Of a stretch of 64,000 nucleotides of DNA, positions 23,401 through 37,900 are shown piece after piece. The DNA comes from Gorsachius magnificus (Eukaryota; Chordata; Aves; Pelecaniformes; Ardeidae), in assembly GCA_034008185.1 (NCBI GenBank), contig CM067084.1, positions 15,520,385 through 15,584,384 on the forward strand. Reading direction: 5' to 3'. The position numbers and the translations under genes are program-made. The notes beneath the pieces were generated by a model. It did not search any database and was not told where the DNA came from. It saw only the letters and a list, made by a program, of their open reading frames with translations. Positions within the stretch are counted from its first letter, which is position 1. Every line of letters begins with the position of its first letter.

Positions 23401-25601
23401 AAGGGGAAGGGAGGAGGAGCGCTTTTAAAGTTGGATCGGCTCTCTGATCTGGTTTATTATTCAGCTCCACAGACAATTGCATTAGAACAAACAGGGCGTC
23501 AGTGCAAGCGTGGAAATGATCAGTGATGAGGAAAGGGGGCTGGAAGCACTTAGCTAGCTTTGTCAGTGTGAGAAGTGTCCTTGGAACCAGGGAGCCTCAT
23601 TTCCTCAGGCCTCATCTACACTACAAAGTTTTCTAAGAAAAGTTGCCTTGTGTTCCCACACAAGTTCATAAGCTGGCAAAACATAACCCTTCCTTTGAAA
23701 GAAACTGTCTTCCCATACCGCACCAGCCCTCAGCCACCAACCACACTGCTAATGGCATAGCAGCGCTGGCACTTAGAAGCTTCTGCCCCACTCATATCAA
23801 ACTTTTTTAAGCAGTAATATTGCATCTAGGAATAGCCGTGCTGCCTTGGCAAAGGCTCCCAGGTAGGCACATGCTCTGGTGACACAGCAAGGTCAGCAAA
23901 TGTGAGCCAGTACAAGTGCTAGCAACAAGGTCTTCTGCTGCAGTAGAATAATGTGTTTGCTTCCCAAACCTGGGAAGGGATGGGACTGGTACTTGCCTAT
24001 CTCTTTTGAGGTGATAGTAAAGCATTTTGGTACTAGGCTCCATATGAGCACTTTGGTTATATGGATAATACCTAGTATGAAAACTACCCTTCATCGGTTT
24101 CTGGGAGACTGGTAAGTTGCAGGCTTCATCTTGAAATCTGTTGATTAAAGTAGCACTATTACTATGAAGAAGGATTGAGTACAATGTTTATAAACTATGT
24201 GGTTTTCTCCATTTCACAAAAAGTATTGGTTTATAGGCCCACGGTAATCAGGTTATTATTTAAAAATACAACTACTCCAAAAAAAAAAGTCTTTCTAGGT
24301 CTTTGGGGGGGGGGGGGGAATTTTGCAGGTATGAACCCCCAAAAATTTCAACAACAGACGAAAAACCTGAAAGTTAACAAAAAAACCATGGAAACACTGA
24401 TTAAAGGGGAAAAGCAATAATGTTTTAGTAAAATAGAACTCAGTTGTTTAATTAGAGTGGGAGGGAAAGAGGGAAAAATAATTTTATCAGTCTCAGTAAT
24501 AGTAACATCATTTTGTACTCCCTGTTGTAAGGATATGAGGATTTTGCTATTTCCAGACCTTCAACTTCTTCACTAGATTTTTGTTCTGTTTTTCTTTGGA
24601 AGTGAGCCCTTTGCATTCAAACTGTTACTTTGCTGTAATAATCTTTAAACCTATTGGTCAGCCAAACTTGATGGAGAACTAGGGGTGTCAAAGGCATTAG
24701 GAGGCCCAAATACACTGCCTCCAGGGTGGATGAAAGCTGTTCCAGCCCATCATCTTTTGCCTACGAGAAGCTGTAATCAGTTGCTTAATCAGTGTGGGTG
24801 CCAGTGAGGCAAGCTGCTCGCAGTAACAACTCCACACCAGCCATAGCACATACTGCCACTTGCTAATTGAAAATAGACAGGACACCTGGAAGAGGACTGG
24901 GAAATAGGGAGAGGGGAAGAAAGGAGCACACACACAAAAAAAAGAGGCAAGTAATGTTAGTTAAAGCAGGATGTCAGCTTGTAGTAAACCAGACTGTCCT
25001 TATTGCACTGCTTGCTGAATTGGCTTGGTCCCTGCAAACCCTTTTCGAGACCACCAGTCTGCAAGTGTATCTCCATTCATTAAATGTAGACTCTCAGAGC
25101 ATCACCGTGCTTTAGATCAGGGAAATCTTACATTTAAAGACAACTTATTAATCATAGTTGTCACACATGGTTCCGCAGAAATATCCAAATTTTAAAAAGA
25201 GAAAACATTTCTATTCCCTTCACATCTGGGAATGATAGGAATGAGAGGAAAACAAATTTTTATCTATGAGCAGGTTTCCAGAATTTCATTTAATTGTATT
25301 TGGGAGACTTGTCTATTGATGTTGCAGCATTTACACTGCATGGTGACTGATACCGCACTGCTTCGTGCTTGTTCAGGCAGGAAAACCAGTACAGTACAAA
25401 ACTAGAAATGTGTAGTAGTAAACCAGCTTGGTGCTCACAACAACAGGAAATCCTTGTGAATGCAACAAGTGCATGAGGTAGATACCATAGCAAAGAAGCC
25501 AAAACCGGGATAAATATTTTGTGGTGATTTCCTTACACAAAATACTTGGATCAGTTGCACTCTCCTGTGATTAAGACAAAAACATGTTTCTTTTCTATTA
25601 G
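20469..25601 (+). other. Intron between exons C and D
   Basis: 5.1 kb of AT-rich sequence with no recognised repeat family. A run of 14 G lies at 24,305-24,318. No further phase-1 to phase-1 exon was found, though a small one could be missed. Confidence 0.4.
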
Positions 25602-25705
25602 TACTGACACCGGCAAGTGGTTATGCAAAGAGGTGCATGCCAGTGAAAGCAGCAGAACTGAATGAACAGTCTGTTCCTGTTCCCCACCTCCATATTCAAT
25701 GTTAA
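25602..25705 (+). CDS. Unrecognised plus-strand gene, last coding exon D
   Basis: 104 nt to a TAA stop, phase 1 at its start, exactly what exon C requires. The acceptor is TTCTTTTCTATTAG. Joined to exon C, it continues VLTPASGYAKRCMPVKAAEL and ends VPHLHIQC. With exons A-C this gives about 114 residues of a small, basic, soluble-looking protein. The intron from C is 5.1 kb. An AATAAA lies about 450 nt downstream. No homologue comes to mind; between OTUD4 and SMAD1 it could be a bird-retained or fast-evolving gene (inference). The chance that four unrelated open segments fit in phase with good splice sites is small but not negligible. Confidence 0.55.
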
Positions 25706-26155
25706 ACACACTGAATGGAGTGAGCGGGTTTATTTTAAAAACTTCATTGTATTAATTGTCTAAAGAATGACGGCAACACAAATAGGACTACTGTTTACAT
25801 TTTGAAACTGGTATTTTTTGCTAAATTAATTCAGTTCTAAAAATGCGATGTAAGATTTGCATATAAGCATTCTAAATCCTCACAATATCCTTATTTAGTG
25901 GAAACTTGAAAAACTAGGCTATGACATACAAATGTGTATGTTTGTACTAATATAGTCTAGGCTAAGGCTTTCACAAACTGTTGGTAATAATTCTCATTCT
26001 GATGGCAGGTGCTGAGAACATTGTGGAACAGCAGTCTGATTTGGAAAAATAAGACCCAAATATGTATAATTTCAAAATTATGAATACCATAGTCTCAGAA
26101 ATAGGAGGGCTTCTGCTGCTGGTTTACATTATTCCCTCCTTTGTGCAGTAGTATC

Positions 26156-26161
26156 AATAAA
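26156..26161 (+). terminator. Candidate polyadenylation signal AATAAA
   Basis: First convincing plus-strand AATAAA after the stop codon at 25,705, giving a 3' UTR of about 450-480 nt. It is assigned by position only. Confidence 0.4.
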
Positions 26162-26404
26162 CACACTGTTTATCATGATAAATTCCATCCTAATCATAAT
26201 GAATGTCGTTCTCGTCTTTGAATATAGGGATATAAACCATTATTACCAAAAGCACAGAAAAAGCCAAGAAATCTTTTCATGTTTCTTCATTGACTCTGTC
26301 CTCATGAAAACATGTTATTGCTGTAATCTGAACATAAATTTCCCTGAGTGTGAAACTTCTGGCAATTTTCTTTTGAGTTTAATATTAGGACATCTTTTAC
26401 ATGA

Positions 26405-26460
26405 ATCAGATTGATCCTATCTTTCAACCAAAAGCCTTCATTCTGTGATTCCATGATTAT
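26405..26460 (+). repeat. Degraded CR1 LINE 3' tail
   Basis: The sequence GATTGATCCTATCTTTCAAC followed by ATTCTGTG and ATTCCATG resembles the 3' end of CR1 elements (gene-poor tail followed by 8-mer ATTCTATG repeats). It is diverged and short. Confidence 0.55.
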
Positions 26461-28505
26461 ATAGATTCAAAATATCTTTTCTTCAAAACCTTTACCTAAA
26501 AATTTAAATAGCTACTGTTAATAGATGTGGGATGTAATACTATGGAATAGCTATTTTATATGAAGAAAACAGATAGAGATACTGAACACTTAATTCCACA
26601 CTGCAGCATTAGCCCTTCTTTGTTATCAAATGAAACTTTAAAAGTACATATACTTGCAAATACCACTTTTATCTAGACTCTGCAAAATTTGAAAATAATG
26701 TAACTTCAAACTGAGAAATGTTTTCCCTGTCAGCTGTAGTGAGAATAATGTACAGGAAAAGGTGATGTAATGATCATATCACTTACATTATTCTCTCCCT
26801 AATGAATAATCTCCCACACTAAGGATGAGCTCACTTACTGTTATTGGAGTCACATCTGTAGGCCACAGAACACTGCTGACTGTAGTGGAGTTTTGATGCT
26901 GTATAATCTGCCTGTAGCTAACCCTTTTCATTAGAATTGCAAAACCATTATATGGACTACATATGGAGTAAATTTTCCTCATGAGGAATCCAACAGAAAA
27001 AAAGAAACAAAGCTTTTATTTGCAGCAGTTGTACTTGGGATTCACACCCTTCCTAAGCACAGCTATATCTTTCTTTGAAAACCAGTCCCAGACTATTATT
27101 AGTTTGGAACATCTGAAACATGTGATGAATGTTTTCTGTTCTCATTTCAGCCAGAGCTCACATGATTGATCAGTAGTCTAAGTTTAAATTCAAACTAAGG
27201 ATAGAAAATCCTCTCTTCTATTCCTATTTGTAGCTTCCATGCAAACAGTCAGTGTATTCAATTGTGAAGCTGTGCAACTTATGTAATGTGCTTTCTGTAA
27301 ATGATGAATCATATTCTTATTTAAACCTGGTAAAATGAGTAAGGCTGGGAGTCAATTTGGAATTCAAGAAATAACATAATTAGAGCCACTGAGTAATGTA
27401 ATTCAATATTATAAATGTCTTGAATACACAAGCTTTAATTAATATTAATGAAGCAGGAATGGACAGAGAAGAATATAGTGTGCGTAGAAAGTCTAAAAGA
27501 AAGGTACATTCCCTTATGCCGTTTACTTTCCATGCATCTAATCCAATAATTGTACGGGGCTGGAAAGGATACTAGGAACATTTTAGGCTCCGACTCAGGA
27601 AAGGGTTAAGCATATGCTTAAAATTACATGAGTTTCTATGTGTTTTGCTGAGTGCGATACTAGGAGCTGAACGGAGCAGACCAGATTCCCTTTTTGTGGT
27701 GGTAGTGTGTATTTGTGGTAGCAGTGATTCTATAGCTAACTGCAAGTTTCTCATTTAAGTAGGAATAAAGTTTTCTTACTTCAGTGTTTTTTCTCCGTAT
27801 TTATAAAACTGCTTTGAGAAATCAATTTTCATAAAAATTTGTGAACTGAAAAGATACCAAGGATTGCAAAGGAAACTTAAAAATCATTCCTCTTCCAAAT
27901 ATGGTCCTAACACTGTAATCTTCCCCTTTAGCTAAACAGCCTGTCATCACAAATCCAAAACCTAGACATGTATCTATACCCCCATGTACACAGACGTACC
28001 CTTATATAAGCAGTAGCTACACAGTTTCAGATTCCAGAACTTTTCATATTTGACAGATCATTAGGAAGAAAATTATTTCCCTCATTCATCAGTCTTCACG
28101 CACATTAAGGCAAGCCCTGTGTTTTCTGTTCTCTTACATTTTTCCCACCTTTTCTCCCTTCTGTTTCTGCTTCTCATGATCGCCACATACGTTAAACTTG
28201 GGTGGGACAGGCTGAAACTCTGCTGCCCGGCCTTATACATGTCAGCCACCTACTCCATCTCTGCTTCATCTCAGCTGTGCTTTACATTTCTTTAGCTAGC
28301 CAGTAAGTTAACCTGCAGGCGTTTCCTGGATTCCTGCAGAATTCTTGCCCTTGAATTTAGTTTTTTTCTGATTAGTAGGCAGGTCATTGTGACTTTCTCC
28401 TATGAACCTACTTTTTTTTCCTTGTTCGGAATACTGTGATTTTTCAAAGAAATTAATTAATAAAAGCAAGCAAAAGCAAACAGATTAGCATGTGGATGAT
28501 GCAGA

Positions 28506-28976
28506 TTAAACTTTTGAATGCGTTACGTAAAATCTCCAGACATCCTGCCTACCAGCGTAAGAATGGTCAGTTGTACCTGTGGGATAATTGTTAAGTTTAC
28601 CTCCCCAGGTAGTATTAACCCACTTAGGCTCCCCCACATTGATGTCCCCATTCTTAACAATAATTGAGCTAGCTCCTAACCCCCGTTTGACTAATTCTGC
28701 TGTGGGACACTGAGCCAGAATGCTATGAAGTAGTCTGTATACATGTCTGTATGTATGAAGATGAAGTGGGTGAGTTGCTGGAGTGATCTGTGGTCCAGAT
28801 ATGCTGCTTTGTGGAAAGTTCTTTTCAGGTGACTCCAGCTGTAAGCTGGAACAACTTGTCAGATTTCTGCTGAGGTCTGCACCAGCCTCAGGACTTGCCC
28901 AACTGGGCTGTGCTAACAGGAGAGTCCCCAGTTTAGATATAGCCCAAGAGGTACCATACCTCCTTGAAGACTGCAT
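28506..28976 (-). other. Unassigned 156-codon open frame
   Basis: The longest ATG-started frame in the AT-rich middle of the window (156 codons, open about 10 codons further upstream). Composition is not low-complexity: it has N-glycosylation-like sites (NLTS, NTTW), many Ser, Thr and Pro, and ends with an aromatic, polar segment (GRQDVWRFYVTH). There is no signal peptide, membrane segment or known motif. It could be a fossil piece of a retroviral or other mobile-element gene, or chance. I do not recognise it. Confidence 0.25.
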
Positions 28977-31900
28977 GTCATCAGTCCCTATGGTTATGTG
29001 TAGAAATTAATATCACCGACAACTGGCATTAGTGGAAGCTCATAATGGCTAGAGATTTTCACTTGCTTATTAACATTTGAACTGGACTCATTGCAGTGCA
29101 GTGATATTTTGTCTTCCTCTCTTACGTTTAACTGCACATCTTTCTTCCATCGCTTTAGACTAATTTTAGGGATATGGATGTTTCTTCTAGATTTACTAAA
29201 TGGGGCCTGCAGTGCTTGCCTTGACAGATTTCATGAACATTTTTTAATGTTCTGTTTCTATCAGCTCTCTTTCTCCCAGCTGCGTACCACACCCTTTCCT
29301 TTGAGAGACATCAAGATTGTTCCCCTGCCCCGTTTCAAGACCTGAATAATTCTACAAAATTAATGCATGATGTCACCTATGGGTAGCAATAAGCCATTAT
29401 GTCCCTCATCGCTATCATTAAAACATTCAACTCACTCTCAACCTTCATACAAATGTCACATTTTATAAAATTTCTGTCAGTTGTTATTTTTAGTGGATAA
29501 ATATCAGCCAGCAAAATAAACATTTCCATTCCATAGTATTAGATAGAAAGTAGGAAAATATATTTGATTCCTCATATTAATTTCAGTTGTCCAAGTATTT
29601 TTTCTGAGTTTGTGTCTAGTCTTTGCCTCTATAGCCATATTTCTGTAAGTCCTAGAACAGATCAGTTTTGTGCTGTGCAGTGCAACACCAAGTGAAAGCA
29701 TCAGCCCCTAAACTGACAAGCCAGTGAGTAACTTTCCTCTCTCTTGGATTGCAAAATATTCAGAAGTATATATGAATATATGTGTATTTTTTTCCTACAA
29801 AACATTTCTTCAGGGAATGTGAAATTTCTATAATTGCAGCAATGGGCACAGAGTATAGTAAAACAAGAGTACAGATGATTACAGTTTGCACAAAGTGAAT
29901 GGAAGTTTGTTTCCCCATAGTGCAGCAGGTAAGGAAAACACATAAAACCTCTTTGTCAAAAAAAGATTATGTTTCTGAGTAAATGCACAGCTTTTACTTT
30001 TACAAAAAGCACTTGTTTCATCAATTTTCTTATTTAGCTTCACTTAAAAAAATCAGGAGAGTGAATTGAATGGAAAATAGAAATAAAATTGTTTTCTGTG
30101 AAGAAAACAGTGACAGAGTAGAAGCCTTTCAGAGACACTGATCAGGCTGCCTTTTTACTCTTCGCTCCTGCTTCAGCATTTGCTACCATGCTTCATTTCA
30201 TTTCTCAAAGCTGAATTGTGGTCTACAGCAGTCCTTGAAAGGGTTTTGTTTTCCTCCTTGATTTGAACATTTTTGAGTCAATGCTTCGTAAAGTGGTGAA
30301 TACTTCGCAGGAACTGTGCGATGAAAACGTGCCTCCTAGATAGGAGTATCTGACATCAAAGTATCTGACATACAACCTGGAGTAATTCTTCTGTTTAGAA
30401 GATTACTTACTGCCAGTCTTCCTCTTATGGCATATAATAAAGGACAGCCCAAATAAGAAGTGAAATCAGTGGAAGTCCGGTATTGCTGAAAAAGAAGACT
30501 TCTTTCAAGCATAAAGATTATGGGTTCATTTTTTTCCCAGTAAGGATCCAGAAGATTGAATTAGGTTCTGAAGTAAATCTAAATGGTTTAGTTTGAAAAT
30601 CAGATTGAAAACCTCAACCTCTTGCGTGATTTAAGTGCTTTCTTGTTTCATTTGGGTTTGACATACCACAATAATCAGATGCTTTTGTGTTCACGTTTCA
30701 GTGCAGATGGTACTCAGGATAAATCAGTACATACACATGAATTGTCTTCACAGTTAATGTTAAAAGACAGCTACTTCTGGGTTTAATCATGGTTACTGGT
30801 TATCAGTGCAGAGCAAAACTATGGGACAACTACAAAAGAAGTGAGATTCAGTTCAGTGGATCCAGATCAGTATTTCTCTATTCATCTTTCACTTTATCAT
30901 ATGTACTGGACTCAAGTTTTATATCTTGTTCAAGGAATGGCACTTTCAGGAGCCCAAAACTTAAGAGTTCATGATTTGTTCAGTAAAAAGAATACTGCCA
31001 CTCACTACATAATCAACCGTATGAGAGCTTCATTTTTCGAGCTTTTATTCTTGGCACCATGTCATTACATCAAAATTAAAGTTTTCATTTAACAGGTTAG
31101 TTTCTTCCCAATGGTTGCTAATAAAGGCATGAAAACATAACCCAGATGTGCTTCCTCCCATGACACCTGCTTACAAGATAAACCAAAACCACTACAGGAT
31201 AAACCCAGTACCAGTATTCTGGGAGTCGTGTCTCTTACATAACTCAGCAATACTTCGTGCATAAGGGGGGGTGAGAATTTTAAAATAAGCTCAGCCTGCA
31301 AAGTATGCAGACACATAGTTCAGCATTTTCACTAAATAATAAAAAATGATGAAGGATTAACTAGTATTAACTAGTGCTGTTTCTTCTTGTTCTCTAAGAG
31401 GGTCTGTGGTGTCCTTTCTCTGCCACTCAAAATGGGAGTAACTCAACACTGGCAAGCAAAGCCGTAAAAGCCTCATGTCCTGATGTGCCCAAGACTTTTG
31501 ACATGTCAAGTCCAACTGTGCAGCCACAATTACATAGTGCTACAAGATGTCTCCTTTCCTACTGTGGGACCAGTTGTATCCTGCTTATATACATGAAATC
31601 TACTGGGCCAGAACACAAGGGATATAGTGTCCGGATCTATCACGCAATGATATTCACCATAAGAAAATTAAAACTCATCAGTGAGAGACACAATTTTCTC
31701 AACAATCTCTCTAAGGCACCTAAGAATTATTGCAAATGATACTATCTTCTTTTCTCTGTACAAGATAGGCTTCTTGACCTGACTTCACTAATACGGATAT
31801 ATAGGAAGATACATATTAAGAAGCAAAATAGCAAATAGCTAATGAGATATTTAACAAAACCAAAACAACCCACTGCATACAGTTCTACAAGCTAAAAAAT

Positions 31901-34900
31901 TATCACACTTTTAATTTCAAAATATTTTAAAAATTGAGCAAGAATACACAAGTAGATTTAATTTCTAAATGAAGTAGCTTATTAGAACAGCTGGTTTCAC
32001 ACACAAAACCCACGAGTGAATATTATCTTTAAGTTTCACTTTTTTCAAGTGCTTTGAGCTACATTGTCTCTGATAGATGACTAATATATGAATTGCAGTG
32101 AGTAAGCTTTATAGAATGTATTTAGCCTAATGTATAAATTTATGTCTGGTTTTTAAGTTCACTGCAGGTAAACATCCATTTGCCAACTCTTAAGAACAAA
32201 TGTTTCAAGGATCAGAAAATGAGCTTTAATTTTAGCTGCATGTTACACAGCTAAACCTGATACACCAAAAATAAAAAAATTAATTATAACTACTGTTAAA
32301 ATTCCCTGCATTACAGATAAATAAATTGGTGTGCTTTTGTATTTATAGTATGTATTCTGATTAATGGAAACTTAAATATTTAGATTTCACTCATCTTTTT
32401 CATTTCACGTTCCCTTTGTTGTCACTCCCGACCTCTGACTGAGATAGGATTTTTGAAGTCTTCCCCTGCCTTGGCTGGTAGGACAGCACTAAAATCCATG
32501 CAGCTACTGAAAAAGTCCTTCTCTCGCTAGCTGCAGAAGCTTACTGCCTAATCCCAGAGAATTAATAAATCACATAAAACTGACAGTTAAGGAACTCCTG
32601 GACAATTTAGGAAGCACTGTCAGCCTTTCCCTCTGCCCATGGGTTCCCTACTGATGTCTACTCCAGTGGCCTACCTCAAGACTCTCACCAGATGTGATCA
32701 GCTGGGTTTCACACTCAGGGTGGTGGTGACACAGAGAGCCCATTCATCCCGCTGCAGAGCGCATGGGCAGCTCCCACCCCCCAGGTGGAATCTCCAGGCA
32801 GCTCTGAGTCCCATCTGGTAGCCATTCGGATGATGTGAACCCAACTAGTATTTGAAACGACTTCCTTCGTCTTTCACTATGGCCCATTGTTGTGATGAGA
32901 CATCATGACTGATGTGAAGCCCAAAGCTTATTTCATGTTATAGCATTAGCAGCAAACAGTTTTATTAACTTCCTCCAGCCTCCTCAGAAGCTTGAAAGAT
33001 GCTTGAATGTGGAAGCTGTTGATTTTCATCAAATGTTTCAATAAATGCGTAGATGGATAGATTTAAGCATCAGTAAGATAATGTATTTCAAAAACATCTA
33101 GGAAAGTGACTGGCTGATTATTTACCACTTTGGTTACCGTTATTGAATGTAGCTGGCAGTGAAAGGCATCTAAATTATAGTTCTATCCTGGTGTTGGATA
33201 GATTATACCAGTATGTGAACAGAAGAAATACTGCCATCACTGGGCAGTAATACCCTTCAGCTTTCATTTTACAAGTCGATACTGTATTACAGAATAAAAT
33301 AAACGGGAGGAACTCAGAAGATTTTCTAGATATTTCTCTTACTGTCACTTCCTGTATGTTACATTATATAGTATTTAAGCTTACTCATGTAACACCACGT
33401 TCCCCCAAATTTTAATCAATTTGTCAGTCAGATTGCTGTAGAAATAAGTCTGAAAACAGGAACCAGTATGATATAATCAGAAGACAAATGAGTCATATTT
33501 GCTGCCCTAAGGTCTAGACTGACCTAGTGCATACCATTGTACACTCAGGGATCTTAATTTGCTGATCAATTGTAAAATGCACCTCTTGGTACATCTGGAG
33601 TCTTCCAGCTATGTGCACAAATGTATTAGACCAGCCTAAGTTGGTTGTGAAACCAAAGGATAAGATTTTTAACTAAAAATTTTAACTGAAGGTTAACTAG
33701 AGTGTCTTGGATAAAAAAAGACTTTGTAAATACAGAGAAAATTACAGTAGTCCTATGTGAAGCTTGAGAAACAAATGCCTGCTTTAAGAAGGTGAAGTGA
33801 GGACTAGAAATCAGGGTTTACCAATTCAGAATTTATCAACTTGAGATCTTGAGTCTAAATACAGGAAAATCTTCAGAGCTATATAGGTCCATTATGGGAC
33901 CCATAGGTAATAGTAGTCTCCCTACAGACAAAGAAAGCCTTAGTCTACCTGCATAAATGCCAAAAAAAAAGTCCTGAAATGTGTAATTCGAAATCAGAGC
34001 TGTCACCACCAAGTTTCTTCAGGACTTTAATTCATTCCCTGAATACAAGCTTCATAAGTATGCTTTTCACCATGAGGCAGATCTTGAGCTAGAAGTAACC
34101 TGTTATCAGATACAGTTCAGGTATGTTTCAATGCAATAGAAATCCACAAAAGGATGTACAGGGTTTACATCAAAAATAATGTAAAAGCTCTTAGGATGAT
34201 ATTCCAATATAGCCCACTCCTACCTCAGTTTTGATGACAAATTTCATTAATTCAACCCTATCCTAATCCTAAACTGTATATGCCTTCCCATGGTGCCTCA
34301 GTAGAGTATATATATATTCCAGAGCACTGTGCTGAACTGCTATAAAACTTCAAGTACAACTAAACCCTGTTACACTTCACCACTTCTGGTGCACTTAATA
34401 ACAGGCCACCAGAATCTCCAAGTGTGGTGCCAGGGTAATTTACACCAACCTAAGCTCAGGGGCAGTGCCAAAAGGGGAGATCGTGCTCTGCCCCAAGGTG
34501 CACATTTCCACAGCCTCCCTCAGGCTTGACACTGGCGTTTGGGCAACCAGGAAATATGCTGGATGACAAAATTGATCTGGCTAATAACTATGTCACCAGA
34601 AGAAAATAATCCATCTCAGAAAAGTGGGGTGGGGTAGAACCCTTTCTTTAAAAATTTAGATAATTTTAGCACAGTAATGATCCCCTAGGCTAGACCTTCT
34701 ATACCTAATGGATCATCATATCGTGCCTGCTTTTTAAGCAGAAGATCTACATATTGATCGAGTTGCGCTGTCTAATTATTGCAGGAATGGAAGGGCAACT
34801 GTAGTGCAGAACATACTATACAATAACTATTTTTAAGCTAGTCATGTGCTGGAAATTTGCATGAGGAAGAGGATTCTCGTGAAAGAGGATTTAAGATTTT

Positions 34901-37900
34901 AATTCAGATGGTCAAAGCTAATGAACTTTTTGCTCTGGCCACTGAATTCTCCTAACTGTGTGGAACAATGAGCAATGGCACGTGAGTAGATTCTTATTTT
35001 GAGAATGTTGTTGCAACATAAATTGTTTTTATAGAAAAGGTACTGCCTAGAGAGCTTTTTAACTGTAAATAAAATAGCATTATTCAGGGGCCTATAAAAG
35101 CATAATTCACAGGACAAATATTTCATTTGATCTAATGCAAAAAGTAATCTGCCATATTAGGTCATAAATGAAAATGAATATATAGAGTCTCTCGTCTCTA
35201 ACTATTCCCATCACCAGAATATGAGATACTTTGGCAGAGGCCTATGCAAAGAACAATCTCTCCTCAAAAAAGCTCAGGATAGTGATAGTGGGAATCTTGC
35301 AAGCCAACAGTGGGAATAGACTCATCAGTATTTGTGTGGGCACGCACAAAGTCTGTCTGTGCTAAGCTTGGCTGAAGCCACTGCTATGAGTCACTCACAA
35401 GTTTAAACAAAAAGTGTTGTGGAAGATTAAACAGAGACTGAGTAAGGCATTTGCAGCCTTCACCATGTGTATTTAAGATCCTGTTCATTTTAGTACAGAT
35501 TCACAAAGTGAACAAAACAAGGGAGCATTTAGCAAGCGTTGAAGACAAATGTCTTCAGCGTTCCAGGTTTTTCCTCATTCTCCCTTCTACTTGCAGCAGT
35601 TTGAAGGCATCTAAAATAATTTGTTTAAACTGTACTCTAAATAAGTGTTTTCTCATCATAAACTCTCCTCACATTTCAGTGCAGCTAGCTGAGCTATGTT
35701 GGTGTAGTAGAGATCAAAATTTAAGATGAGTTGTTTCGCAAGCTTCTTGACAAATATTTTGAAAATATAAGTCTCTTGTCATATTTTTTTCTGACTGAGG
35801 AAGGCAAAGAATTTTGAGAAGGGATGCCTTCGCATTTGTAGGTGGAAAGGCAAAGTAAGACGGGGCATTCTGTCAGCTGTATATAAAACGAATGGGTAGA
35901 AAGCAATAAGAAATGGTACAGTAGTTTTGTTACGCTGTTCCTCTACCAGTAAGTACTGGTAGTTTCTGAAGGGTGTAGAAACAAAGGGATTGATTCTTCA
36001 CCATACCTATTCTGGTTTTATAGATCCCTGATGTTCAGGACCTGAATAATCATTTTTCAGAACCAGAGGCTTTCTAGAGATCTTTTAAAAATAATAACAG
36101 TTTAAGATAACTATGAAAAGGATTCTATCTTCTTTGCCTTTTAGGTGACTATCTAGTTAAGTTTGTACTTACACCGTGGATATGTTTGTCAGCTGCCCCT
36201 CTGGAAGTAACAAATGCAGGAGATTGTTCCATTACCTTGTAAATTAAATTACATGCTAGTGAGCTGAGATGTGACACTGCCAGTGTACTGCAGCACATAA
36301 TTCAATCTGATTTCATTTTTCTCATCTTTGTGTGCCACTTGTAAAATCCAGATGTGTTGCCAAGCTCTTCAAACATTTCCAGCAGCAACATGAGCTGAAC
36401 AAGAGCCTCTCATTCCCTGACAGACTCCTCAGGCAGCTGCGTGGGTGGCTTTGGAGTTTCTTTGTGGTCTTTCATGTGGTTGGGTTGTTGATGGGCTGTT
36501 TTGTCTGCTCTGCCCTCCTGGGTATCAGTTCCCTTTGGTTTTGAGGAATTTACACATCTTTATCCATCTGAGAATACAGTTCAGTGTAAGACTCTTCTGA
36601 ATTATGCAAAATGTACTTCTTCATAAGAAAAAAGTATCTTCTAAATCCATGACCTGGATTAGAGTTGGATTGCATAAAACCTTAAAATGTGACAATGAAC
36701 ATTTGTTTTCAATTATTTATTTATCTGTTCATAATAAAGGACATCCATAAAAAGCACAGCCTGATTATAGTTTATGGAATATCCCTTGCCCTTCTGTGAT
36801 TCTGTAATTCTGTGAATATCAATAAGGAAACAAAAAATAGAAGTGAAGTGTTTTCCTGAAAAATTTCTCAAGCTAAATTTTGTGACTGCTGCATCCAAAA
36901 AAATCATATGTATAAGATACGGTTGTGTAGAAGTAATGGTACCAAATTGTGTTTTTAAAAATACTCCCAAATATTTCAGTAACTGGCAAAATTGTCAGAG
37001 TCCTCTTTGATCGGCTGCAACTCCTGTCTGTGCTCCCAAGAGGTTAGGGGCACTGGTTTTTCCACCTGGTTGCAAAACGGTACCATATGTAATCACATCA
37101 GCTCTTATATTTGCTTAAAAAAAGGTATACTATTTCCCTATGCATAATAGATAACACAGAGTTAAACTGCATAGTTAATATGCTAATGAAGATTAAAAAA
37201 ATAATTAAGATTAGTCCTAAGCTCCTGAAAATCTTTACTTTGAACTGCTAACATATGACAAACACTTTGAGTGTTTGTTACCACCTGATAGCCTGTTACC
37301 GAGCCACGGACACTGTTTTTTTCCCTTAGGGTGACTGTTTGTTAAAGAGAACCTTTATTGCAGTAGGGTTCCTGACATAACAGTGCTTACCATATAGCAA
37401 GAACAAATATGTGCTCATGACATCTGCAGATAAATACAGAGAATGTGAACAGTGGTGACAGAAGGAGAATATATTTATGATAGTTCAGCTAATTAGTATG
37501 ATTAAATTAGAGACAGATGGCATAAACTGCAGCATACAGGCTAGTAATTTTTTTGACTCTTGAGTTATTTTAGTTCAAATGATCTTCTAAGGGAAATGGA
37601 AGAAGCCTCTAGACTGAACAAAGCACATTGCTGTAGTAAGTAGGATGACTTAATAAATCTTTTTACCACTGCCTAACTCCTACACTACATTGTTCTAAAT
37701 CTTTACGATCTAGGGATACAGTGAGCTCCCTGACAATACCAATGGTAGCACTGAGATTGAGACTGTTTATTTCTCGTGATGTAATTGCTCTTGCCTACCA
37801 GCAAAACTTTATTTGGGAGCTCTGTTGAGATGAAGATCTCATGAAAGGGTTTATATGTAAATTTTTTACATACTGTTTAAAAAAAGACAAACTCACAGTG

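Larger units (their letters stand above)
25706..28480. other. 3' UTR and intergenic sequence
   Basis: AT-rich, no gene recognised apart from the poly(A) signal and CR1 tail listed separately. Confidence 0.4.

Noticed and set aside
24305..24318. Run of 14 G as a regulatory G-quadruplex
   Set aside because: A simple homopolymer with no other support; likely slippage.
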